DNA of 14,150 nt from Candidatus Kerfeldbacteria bacterium (GTDB taxonomy: Bacteria > Patescibacteriota > Patescibacteriia > UBA9570): contig DOSP01000061.1 of the NCBI GenBank assembly GCA_003512175.1, forward strand, positions 1-14,150, given 5' to 3'. Made by a program: the position numbers and the translations under genes. This document shows positions 8,301 through 14,027 of the stretch, piece after piece. The notes under the pieces were generated by a model. The model did not search any database. It was not told where the DNA came from and worked only from the letters and a program-made list of their open reading frames with translations. Every line of letters starts with the position of its first letter. Position 1 is the first letter of the stretch.

Positions 8301-10986
8301 GGTGATGACGGATGGCATTGGTTCTTGTCAGCCACCATTTCACGTTCCGGGGCTAGGGGAATACACGGTTCGGTTAGTTGATGCGCGTGGTGGCAGCATT
8401 TCGCGATCAGTACTCGTGAGTGATCTGGCGCCGAACAATACCATTACCACCGACACCCGTTCGGCCAATTTCTATAAACGTATTATCTTTAATGGGCAGC
8501 CTACGTTTGCCGGTTTGGTCGGCACAGGCAATACGATTGAACTGCACATTCCACAAATTAATGGCCCAATGCTGGCAACCGTGACAGGCAACAGTTGGGT
8601 GTTTAAACTCAAACTCACCACTTTGCCATTTGGTAGTACCACAGTGACCGTCATTGAACGTAATCTAGCTGGTAACGTAGTTAATCAAAAAAATTACTTG
8701 GTGTATCGCAGCTATCGCCCAGTCGTTCCAGCAGTGATTTCCCCAGATAACAATTCTGCCGACACCACCGCCCCAACTTTGCAAGTGATTGGTCCGGATG
8801 ATCATGTCGTTGAATTAATGGATAGCGCTGGTACTCGGCTGTACTCCGCTGAATATAGTGGTGGTGAGCGCACCATTGATTTAAGTGAATGGTATACCGA
8901 AGTTGGCACCTATACCGTTCAACTACGCAATCGCAACAAATTAAACATACCATCAGATAAAGTTGAATTTACCTTTTCAATTATACCAAAGGTGGTTTTG
9001 ATCGATGAAGGCTCGATTGGTCACGAAATAGGAGATGAAGATACAGATAAGACGTCACCCGATGTACCAGATGAAGATGGTGGCATTGTGCCAGAACCCG
9101 AACCGGACACAGATGATGATGGTCTGAGCGATGTCATTGAAGATAAAATAGGCACCGATCCTGAAAAACCCGATAGCGACGGTGATGGTATCCCTGATGA
9201 AAAAGAAGTCACTGATGGCACGGATCCCACTAACCCCGATAGTCATAACTTGCCAGATGAAGATGGTGATGGCATCGCTGACGATATTGAAGATGCCATC
9301 GGCACTGATCCTACTAACCCAGATAGCGACGGTGATGGTATCCCTGATGCAACGGAAGTAGTCGATAGCACCGACCCAACCAACCCAGATAGTGGTACAC
9401 TGCCGGATGCAGATGGTGATGGTATAGCTGATGATATTGAAGATACCATCGGCACTGATCCTACTAATCCAGATAGTGATGGTGATGGCGTTGATGATGC
9501 TGCAGAAGTCATTGATGGCACTGATCCAGCCGACCAAACAGATGTCCCTGCCCCGGATCAGGACAGTGATGGCCTGACGGACGATATTGAAGATGCCATC
9601 GGCACTGATCCAACCAACCCAGATAGTGATGGTGACGGGTTAATCGATGGTGAAGAGGTCACCAATGGTACTGATCCCACTGACCCAGATGATACAGCCG
9701 TTGTTGACCAAGATGGTGATGGTTTATCTGACGACATTGAAGAGGTCATTGGAACCGACCCGGCGAATCCAGACAGTGATGGTGATGGTGTGACTGATGC
9801 CCAGGAAGTAGAAGATGGAACTGATCCAACAGATGGCAAAAGCGCGAAGTTGATTGATACCGACAAAGATGGATTAGCTGATATCGAAGAGCCAGATTAT
9901 GGTACTGACGTAAATGATCCCGATACAGATGACGATATCATGTACGACGGTGATGAAGTGACCTTTGGCAGTGACCCCCTGACCGCTGATGGGGATGAGG
10001 ATGGACTAACCGATCCACAAGAATATGCCCTAGAAACTGATCCCCGAGTAGCGGATACAGACAGTGATCAAGTGCTGGATGGAGCCGAGGTCATTGCACA
10101 AACCAGTCCAACTGATTTTGATAGCGATGATGATGGTCTATCGGATAATGAACAGCGTGATTACGGTACAGATCCAACCGATGCTGATTCGGATAATGAT
10201 GGATTATTGGATGGCGAAGAAATTGATCGTGGCTGTGATCCATTGAACAATGATAGTGACGACGATGCCATTGATGATTTGGCTGAAGCCTTAGCCGGGA
10301 CCGATTGTAGCTCAACCGATAATATTTGGTCGAATCTCACCGGCATTGAAACGTATGTCCAAGAACAAGCCCGTGCCATCTATGAGCAAACCGGTACAGA
10401 GAGTTTTGACTACCCATTATTGACCCATCAGTTAGTAGAGGCAGAAGCGGATCTTGATCAAACGTTAACAAACCAAATTTCCACTGCGACCACCTTAGAT
10501 ATTATTCCCGGAGCTAACACCGTGGTAAGTGCAGGTGCGGTACGAGTGATTACAAAGACCACAGAGATTTCATTGGTCGATTGGTTACGGGGAGTAGAAC
10601 CAACCAGCACCGATACCACATACGTCTTAGTCAGTGGTACCGTTTCGCTACCGGATAGCGTGAAGACCCAACCGGCCTACGTGTTAGTCACCTTCTTCTC
10701 TGCCCCAGTAGTGAAGATTGCTCAAGTGGAAAGCAATGGCCAATGGACCATGACCGTGCCGGCGGAATTACTCACTGCCGGTGATCATACCGCTTTCGCC
10801 GCGCTGGAGGTAAACGGCACTCGGTCCGAACAGGTGGAAGTGGCAAAATTTGTCATCAATCACAAGCGGAAACTATCCAATACGTCGTGGCTGATCATAG
10901 TCAACGTCGTTGTCGCCGTCGTGGCATTACTCATTGCCATTGTCATTCACTTACGACGCAAACGAGCTGACGTGAATTATGCCTAG
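5368..10986 (+). CDS. Giant surface-anchored protein: CSLREA, parallel beta-helix, Ig/FnIII-like domains, TSP type 3 repeats, C-terminal anchor
   Basis: The protein has about 1872 residues. Two hydrophobic segments (7-24 and 60-80) lie at the N-terminus; the second ends in a plausible signal-peptidase site after VYA (91). A CSLREA-type motif (GDCTLREA, near 112-119) follows. Next is a long Asn/Gly/Thr-rich right-handed parallel beta-helix (about 140-610) with many repeated GNT and DNT turns. Then come an Ig-like domain (about 635-705), a fibronectin type III-like domain (712-798, with TNLEANTTYYYKV) and further Ig-like segments up to about 1215. A calcium-binding thrombospondin type 3 tract covers 1247-1651. 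A final beta domain (about 1750-1828) precedes a transmembrane helix (1841-1862) and a basic tail (RRKR). This architecture indicates an exported adhesin or cell-surface stalk protein held in the membrane by its C-terminus. A beta-helix with polysaccharide-modifying activity is the main alternative, but I see no catalytic residues. GTG 5365 is a possible start one codon earlier, less consistent with the promoter. Confidence 0.88.
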   Translation: MTSVFGLLQHIWLGFVHVLALLFLPSHRSFQTVHELTDAGYRASYLDHCRTQHNVRFGTLAYSLVLACTIAFVTASVQIIYPEQFNRPVYAATLTVNSSGDDNDGSCAAAPGDCTLREAVEVANVGDIIDFSSDMIITLGSTLSIVDNQVSIITTSRSIILDCNDNQSFDFALSINADTVSVQALEIRKCKSAVNVQGDDVSLHGLVMKNNRETMLIGQVDGTLVDAPVIDGGANGGTGILLSGSTNTTIRTGTIRSLQNGVDVRQAAANNTIQTNTIYDIDSTAILVEDTSNNLVVRDNKIGVDGQAGNLPTAKGIELAAESANVTIDDNTFGMIGSNGSIIVDGDIHIISANTFTDDDGPAITVEGGTLHKIFGNTITGAADYAMRINGGTSIGIGVSGDGSGSANTIVDSVGGIFITSADYTRIDGNDISVSGVNAALATSSADETVFINNIVKADQFASLASSAATNISDNTLTDDDATSTGTNFMLDAATNGIISGNTITVSDATIMIMQNGSNTNTISDNTIDGQSLNVGGFEVTDSIDNTFTGNTISNIPGNAFELFGSTAGTVIGNSLSTENSGNTFVNNTTDVSVGSSATITLLRGNTTDNADTTVMLKYNGTAPIDAPTITLHTDTKLEGTASPGGVVDIYGRDDAATNVSFIDSASVDTDGNWSASLSTLADNTDVYLTVSTADSGTSPFISAEQPQEAIEISDVTATVLNKSSATISWTTNVASTSKVDYGTAEDNLTDAERDDTEVTNHEVTLTNLEANTTYYYKVLSADAEYTVNFSESAIKSFTTEAESFGSTLPAYADKVSQTVKINTIGESTTVIGDGTTTAQLPYGDLTFVFTDTKDRLGDYRLHFVLREAKKKAAAIVNKKKAFNAAGQAKFLVKKQQLSLEKTYAVYSGVIKDDKTYLNNDDLAKRFTFTLLDVPQLIYPSTDVFYRMPEEFIVASKAPSVTVYLDDVSGNEVMHCTAVMTDGIGSCQPPFHVPGLGEYTVRLVDARGGSISRSVLVSDLAPNNTITTDTRSANFYKRIIFNGQPTFAGLVGTGNTIELHIPQINGPMLATVTGNSWVFKLKLTTLPFGSTTVTVIERNLAGNVVNQKNYLVYRSYRPVVPAVISPDNNSADTTAPTLQVIGPDDHVVELMDSAGTRLYSAEYSGGERTIDLSEWYTEVGTYTVQLRNRNKLNIPSDKVEFTFSIIPKVVLIDEGSIGHEIGDEDTDKTSPDVPDEDGGIVPEPEPDTDDDGLSDVIEDKIGTDPEKPDSDGDGIPDEKEVTDGTDPTNPDSHNLPDEDGDGIADDIEDAIGTDPTNPDSDGDGIPDATEVVDSTDPTNPDSGTLPDADGDGIADDIEDTIGTDPTNPDSDGDGVDDAAEVIDGTDPADQTDVPAPDQDSDGLTDDIEDAIGTDPTNPDSDGDGLIDGEEVTNGTDPTDPDDTAVVDQDGDGLSDDIEEVIGTDPANPDSDGDGVTDAQEVEDGTDPTDGKSAKLIDTDKDGLADIEEPDYGTDVNDPDTDDDIMYDGDEVTFGSDPLTADGDEDGLTDPQEYALETDPRVADTDSDQVLDGAEVIAQTSPTDFDSDDDGLSDNEQRDYGTDPTDADSDNDGLLDGEEIDRGCDPLNNDSDDDAIDDLAEALAGTDCSSTDNIWSNLTGIETYVQEQARAIYEQTGTESFDYPLLTHQLVEAEADLDQTLTNQISTATTLDIIPGANTVVSAGAVRVITKTTEISLVDWLRGVEPTSTDTTYVLVSGTVSLPDSVKTQPAYVLVTFFSAPVVKIAQVESNGQWTMTVPAELLTAGDHTAFAALEVNGTRSEQVEVAKFVINHKRKLSNTSWLIIVNVVVAVVALLIAIVIHLRRKRADVNYA
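9106..10320 (+). repeat. Thrombospondin type 3 repeat tract: five 150-bp units then three and a half 132-bp units
   Basis: Within the giant protein, five consecutive units are exactly 50 codons each (starts 9106, 9256, 9406, 9556, 9706). They share the plan DxDGDGxxDDIEDxIGTDPTN then PDSDGDGxxD, an EV-x-x-GTDPT segment and a short linker. Three units of exactly 44 codons follow (9856, 9988, 10120), then a half unit at 10252. The shorter units lack the 6-residue linker and are more diverged. DxDxDG loops bind calcium in characterised TSP3 proteins. The first five units are also closely similar at DNA level, which points to recent tandem duplication. Confidence 0.9.
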
Positions 10987-11518
10987 ACTTTCTTTTTTAG
11001 CTATAGTCTTTGCCCTTCCGTTCTTGGTTTCCGCCAACACGGCTGGTACTATTCGTGTCACGGCCGCTCAAGACGGTGAGCAGATTATTACGTTATCGGA
11101 GGATGGGGCTACGGTGGTGAAGCAGGTAGAATATATTGGTTTGGAATCTTGGAGCAAACTGGTCACCACAGAAATTCAGTTTACGGGCGAAGCCGCCACG
11201 CCACTGGCTACTATTATGGTTACAATCCCCGATGCCAAAGTATCACAAAGCACCACTGTCACAGATACAGGATCCTGGACTGTGATTGTTCCAACCGCGG
11301 TACTCACAGCCGGCAATTACTATGCCTATGTGGCGGTGGCCGAAGGCGATACCTTTGGTAATTCTATCCCGGTGGCGTATTTTACCGTATTGGATGATCA
11401 ATCATTATCTTGGCAAACCTGGGTATTTTTAGGCACAAGCTTGCTCACGATTATTGCCTTACTCTCGGCCATTACCCTGCAGCTAGGCTATAACAGCAAA
11501 TATCATCCTGTGCTATAA
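10979..11518 (+). CDS. Secreted, C-terminally anchored paralogue of the giant protein's terminal module
   Basis: The 179-residue protein begins with a signal peptide (about 1-19, hydrophobic core FLAIVFALPFLV, then SANTA). It continues with a beta-rich domain (about 25-137) and ends in one transmembrane helix (about 146-168) with a short tail. Residues 100-112 (WTVIVPTAVLTAG) match WTMTVPAELLTAG in the last extracellular domain of the upstream giant protein, and the placement of domain and helix is the same in both. It therefore appears to be a duplicated, free-standing copy of that anchor module. The ATG overlaps the end of the upstream gene by 8 bp (ATGCCTAG), which suggests translational coupling; there is no Shine-Dalgarno. 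A joint role at the cell surface, such as partner or assembly factor, is inferred. I do not recognise a named family. Confidence 0.82.
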   Translation: MPRLSFLAIVFALPFLVSANTAGTIRVTAAQDGEQIITLSEDGATVVKQVEYIGLESWSKLVTTEIQFTGEAATPLATIMVTIPDAKVSQSTTVTDTGSWTVIVPTAVLTAGNYYAYVAVAEGDTFGNSIPVAYFTVLDDQSLSWQTWVFLGTSLLTIIALLSAITLQLGYNSKYHPVL

Positions 11519-11519
11519 T
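11490..11519 (+). promoter_or_regulatory. Promoter of trpS-murD, leaderless arrangement
   Basis: A perfect TATAAT (11514-11519) overlaps the TAA stop of the preceding gene and lies 8 nt before the trpS ATG. The -35 is weak: ATAACA at 11490-11495 with an 18-nt spacer is the best candidate. The predicted transcript would begin within about 2 nt of the ATG. Confidence 0.55.
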
Positions 11520-11527
11520 AGCGCGGT

Positions 11528-12517
11528 ATGGAACGCATTCTTTCCGGTATCCAGCCATCGGGAGCCCTGCATTTAGGTAACTACATTGGGGCAATAAAAC
11601 AATGGTTAAATCTACAAAATAAGTTTGGGTGTTATTTTTGTATAGTCGATTATCATGCCCTCACTATTCACCCTGATCCAGATGATTTAGAGCATAATAC
11701 TCTGTCACTAGCTGCTCTGTATCGGGCTGTTGGTTTAGCAAACGACCAAACCGTTTTATTTCGACAATCAGATGTAGCAGCTCATACAGAATTAGCTTGG
11801 ATTTTAAGTACGTTTGCCTCTATGGGTGAATTGGAACGTATGACCCAGTACAAAGATAAAGTAAAACAACACAAAAAAAATAACAATGTTGGTTTATTTA
11901 CTTACCCTGTATTGATGGCAGCTGATATTTTACTCTATCAACCAAAATTTGTGCCGGTTGGTGAAGATCAGAAACAGCATATTGAATTAACCCGTGAACT
12001 TGCTGAACGGTTCAATAATAAATATGGAAATGTATTTACCGTTCCGGAATATTTTGCGGCACCTCAGGGCGCCCGAATTATGAGTTTAGATGATCCCGCA
12101 AAAAAAATGAGTAAGTCCGCTACTTCAGAATTTGGGTATATTGCCCTTACTGATGGCCCAGATGTTGTTACAAAAAAAATAAAAAAGGCGGTCACGGATT
12201 CAGGGAGTGAAGTGAAAGCGGGCAAAGATAAACCTGCCTTAACGAATTTACTTACCATTTATTCGGCTTTGTCTGATGAGCCGATCAGACAGATTGAAGA
12301 ACGTTATCGAGGTCAGGGGTATGGTCGGTTTAAGGCTGGGTTAGCTGAGGTTATTAATGAAAAATTGAAAATCATTCAAGATCAGTATGATACATATATA
12401 GAAAATCCTACAGAATATATTTATCCACTCTTAGAAAGTGGAGCGATCCAGGCACAGGTGATAGCGAATAACACATTGAACGATGTCAAAGCCAGTCTTG
12501 GTCTACGGGTTAGGTAG
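11528..12517 (+). CDS. trpS: Tryptophanyl-tRNA synthetase
   Basis: This 329-residue class I aminoacyl-tRNA synthetase charges tRNA-Trp in the cytoplasm. The protein opens with SGIQPSGALHLGNYIGA, which contains the HIGH-type signature (HLGN, 15-18). The tryptophan-pocket segment YPVLMAADILLY is at 126-137, followed by VGEDQKQHIELTRE. The KMSKS loop is at 193-197, within DPAKKMSKS. The length is typical of bacterial TrpRS, and the C-terminus ending near VKASLGL is in register with the family. Third positions are more AT-rich than in the neighbouring genes, with runs of Lys and Asn codons including an A8 tract ending at 11880. The start follows a consensus -10 by 8 nt with no Shine-Dalgarno. The 3' end overlaps the next gene by 35 bp. 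Confidence 0.95.
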   Translation: MERILSGIQPSGALHLGNYIGAIKQWLNLQNKFGCYFCIVDYHALTIHPDPDDLEHNTLSLAALYRAVGLANDQTVLFRQSDVAAHTELAWILSTFASMGELERMTQYKDKVKQHKKNNNVGLFTYPVLMAADILLYQPKFVPVGEDQKQHIELTRELAERFNNKYGNVFTVPEYFAAPQGARIMSLDDPAKKMSKSATSEFGYIALTDGPDVVTKKIKKAVTDSGSEVKAGKDKPALTNLLTIYSALSDEPIRQIEERYRGQGYGRFKAGLAEVINEKLKIIQDQYDTYIENPTEYIYPLLESGAIQAQVIANNTLNDVKASLGLRVR

Positions 12518-13724
12518 ATATGAGCATGGCAGCGGTGCGGCTGCAGCGCTCTATTTTGCTAAACAAGGCGGGCCGGTGATTGTAACAGATCATAAAACTG
12601 CCAAGCAATTAAATCCAACTACTCTTAGACTGTTGAAACGGTACCGTAATGTTAAATTTGTGTTGGGGAGACATCGAGCGAGCGATGTGCAGCGGGCTGG
12701 TCTAATTGTGCGTAATCCAGCAGTGCAGCAACATTTTACTCAACCCACCACCAACGATGTGGGTATTTTTTTAGATGAATTGAAAGAACGATTTGGCCCA
12801 GGTGGTGTGACCGTTGTTGGTGTTACTGGGACACGTGGCAAGAGCACGACTACGGCGCTGATTGGCCATATTCTACAGACGTCATTTGTGGGCGGCAATA
12901 TTGGTATTTCGCCACTGACGTTTTTGGATAAGATTAAGGCAGACGATGTCGTCGTACTGGAATTATCCAGTTGGCTGTTGCGTGATCTACACGATGCTGG
13001 CTTAGCTGTGGCAGTGGTGACAAACATGCTGCGTGATCATATGAACTATTATAAAAACATGGCGTTGTATCGGCGGGATAAAGAACGGATTTTTCTTGGG
13101 CAAACCAAACAACACTATGCGGTGTTGAATCATCACGACCAACGGGTGCGAGCCATGAGTCGCAAAACCTTGGCAAAAATAAAATGGTTTGGCGAACATA
13201 CCATATCGGGGACAAAATTATTGGGCGAACATAATCGGTTTAATGTGGGAGCAGCCTGGCAAGTAGGTAAGATTTTTGGCCTCAGTGACAAACAATTAAA
13301 GCAACGGATCAGATCCTTCCACCCGTTAGCGAATCGCTTAGAAATTATTCGTACGTATAAGGGGCGTACGTTCGTGAATGACACTACAGCAACCACACCA
13401 GATGCCACCATTGCGGCTTTGTTCTCGTTCCAGAAAAAGGTGATTCTGATTGCCGGAGGCAATACCAAACGGTTATCGCTTACTGCTCTGCGGCGCTTGA
13501 TACCGAAACATGTGAAAGAATTAATTTTGCTTCCCGGCAACGCTAATCATGAATTTTCACCTGGCATTGAAGTGACGACCATGAAACAAGCGGTCCATAC
13601 CGCCTGGAATATCTCGCACCCCGGTGATATTATCCTGTTATCGCCTGGCGTGACCTGGTTACCGGTGATGAATGAATTTGAACGTGGTCGACAATTTACT
13701 AAAGCCGTTAAAGCCCTACATTAG
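12483..13724 (+). CDS. murD: UDP-N-acetylmuramoylalanine--D-glutamate ligase (MurD-like Mur ligase)
   Basis: The 413-residue enzyme is an ATP-dependent Mur ligase that should add D-glutamate to UDP-MurNAc-L-Ala in peptidoglycan precursor synthesis. The N-terminal nucleotide-binding fold starts at once (VYGLGRYEHGSG, 7-18). The ATP loop is GVTGTRGKSTTT (113-124). Central-domain features are ELSSWLL, RDHMNYYKNMALYRRDKERIF-type sequence with a candidate carbamylated K200, and GEHNRFNVGAA (248-258). The C-terminal domain has NDTTATTPDATIAAL (299-313), IAGGNTKR and LLSPGV. It is somewhat shorter than typical MurD. NDSKATN and the SPACAS-like glutamate-site segment of canonical enzymes read NDTTATT and SPGVTW here, so a related Mur ligase with altered acceptor specificity is possible. 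The start must lie near 12483 to keep the glycine-rich motif, so the overlap with trpS is real. No Shine-Dalgarno is present. Confidence 0.82.
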   Translation: MSKPVLVYGLGRYEHGSGAAAALYFAKQGGPVIVTDHKTAKQLNPTTLRLLKRYRNVKFVLGRHRASDVQRAGLIVRNPAVQQHFTQPTTNDVGIFLDELKERFGPGGVTVVGVTGTRGKSTTTALIGHILQTSFVGGNIGISPLTFLDKIKADDVVVLELSSWLLRDLHDAGLAVAVVTNMLRDHMNYYKNMALYRRDKERIFLGQTKQHYAVLNHHDQRVRAMSRKTLAKIKWFGEHTISGTKLLGEHNRFNVGAAWQVGKIFGLSDKQLKQRIRSFHPLANRLEIIRTYKGRTFVNDTTATTPDATIAALFSFQKKVILIAGGNTKRLSLTALRRLIPKHVKELILLPGNANHEFSPGIEVTTMKQAVHTAWNISHPGDIILLSPGVTWLPVMNEFERGRQFTKAVKALH

Positions 13725-13734
13725 GTCTTTTTTT
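13713..13734 (+). terminator. Weak candidate intrinsic terminator after murD
   Basis: CCTA-CAT-TAGG (13715-13725), extendable by one pair across a mismatch, spans the murD stop and is followed by a seven-T run (13728-13734). The T tract is good but the stem is very short, so termination here is only possible. Confidence 0.3.
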
Positions 13735-13752
13735 GAGTTGTGCACTGTTTCG

Positions 13753-13784
13753 GCCTGAACAGCCATGAAGTTCAGGCGTATAAT
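13753..13784 (+). promoter_or_regulatory. Promoter with embedded 8-bp palindrome upstream of the right-end gene
   Basis: TATAAT (13779-13784) lies 17 nt after TGAACA (13756-13761). A perfect inverted repeat, GCCTGAAC (13753-13760) and GTTCAGGC (13770-13777) with a 9-nt gap, covers the -35 and spacer up to one base before the -10. This is a reasonable operator position. Alternatively the palindrome is an unrelated hairpin at the end of the murD transcript. The predicted start is near 13791. Confidence 0.55.
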
Positions 13785-13790
13785 GACACG

Positions 13791-14027
13791 TTCATTTTGT
13801 TGATAAGACGAAGTGAACTGTTATCCACTTTTTGAGGCGCTCAAAGGTCATCATTAGAGGGATAATAAACGGGTTGCAGAACGTCTGTAACCATCGCTCT
13901 TTACAACCGAATAGCTACTTACTCCACGTCTGCTGGTTGGACCTACTATTTTTATAGAGGTCTACGCAGCAGATGTGGAATCAATCTACTGCCTGCGTCA
14001 AGCCCATTCATCGGCTTGGAGATTATC
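13791..14027 (+). promoter_or_regulatory. Hairpin-rich leader (candidate cis-regulatory RNA) of the right-end gene
   Basis: This gene-free stretch holds a series of potential RNA stems. TTTGAG-GCG-CTCAAA lies at 13831-13845. A 9-bp stem with an ACG loop (13872-13880 with 13884-13892, one G-U) comes next; its 5' arm could instead pair GGTTG with CAACC at 13904-13908. A 13-bp outer stem (13923-13935 with 13967-13979, one G-U) is extended by an inner stem topped by CTAT-TTTT-ATAG. Finally CAAGCC/GGCTTG (13999-14004 with 14013-14018) abuts the Shine-Dalgarno GGAG. No tRNA or known riboswitch is recognised. The leader length of about 237 nt is inferred from the upstream promoter. Confidence 0.45.

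Noticed and set aside
9055..9866. Long antisense open frames rich in Ser, Pro and Ile opposite the TSP3 tract
   Set aside because: They arise from the GAT/GAC-rich repeat read on the other strand. They mirror the repeat period, lack promoters and look like low-complexity shadows.
9106..10320. CRISPR-like regular repeats
   Set aside because: Repeats are in frame within a continuous coding region, 132-150 bp long with no unique spacers of constant size, and encode calcium-binding DxDxDG motifs.
10064..11361. Short plus-strand frames at 10064-10246 and 11149-11361
   Set aside because: Both lie entirely inside well-supported genes in another frame and have no independent signals.
1547..13724. 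Alternative genetic code (TGA as glycine, as in Gracilibacteria/Absconditabacteria)
   Set aside because: Several long genes, one of about 1870 codons, contain no in-frame TGA and use ordinary GGN glycine codons.
13923..13979. Strong hairpin as an intrinsic terminator
   Set aside because: The stem is strong, but it is followed by AATCAATCTACTGCC and not by a T run, so it fits better as leader structure.
13791..14027. tRNA or other standard RNA gene in the gene-free stretch
   Set aside because: No T-loop GTTCRA box, cloverleaf or CCA end could be placed, and no familiar riboswitch core was recognised.
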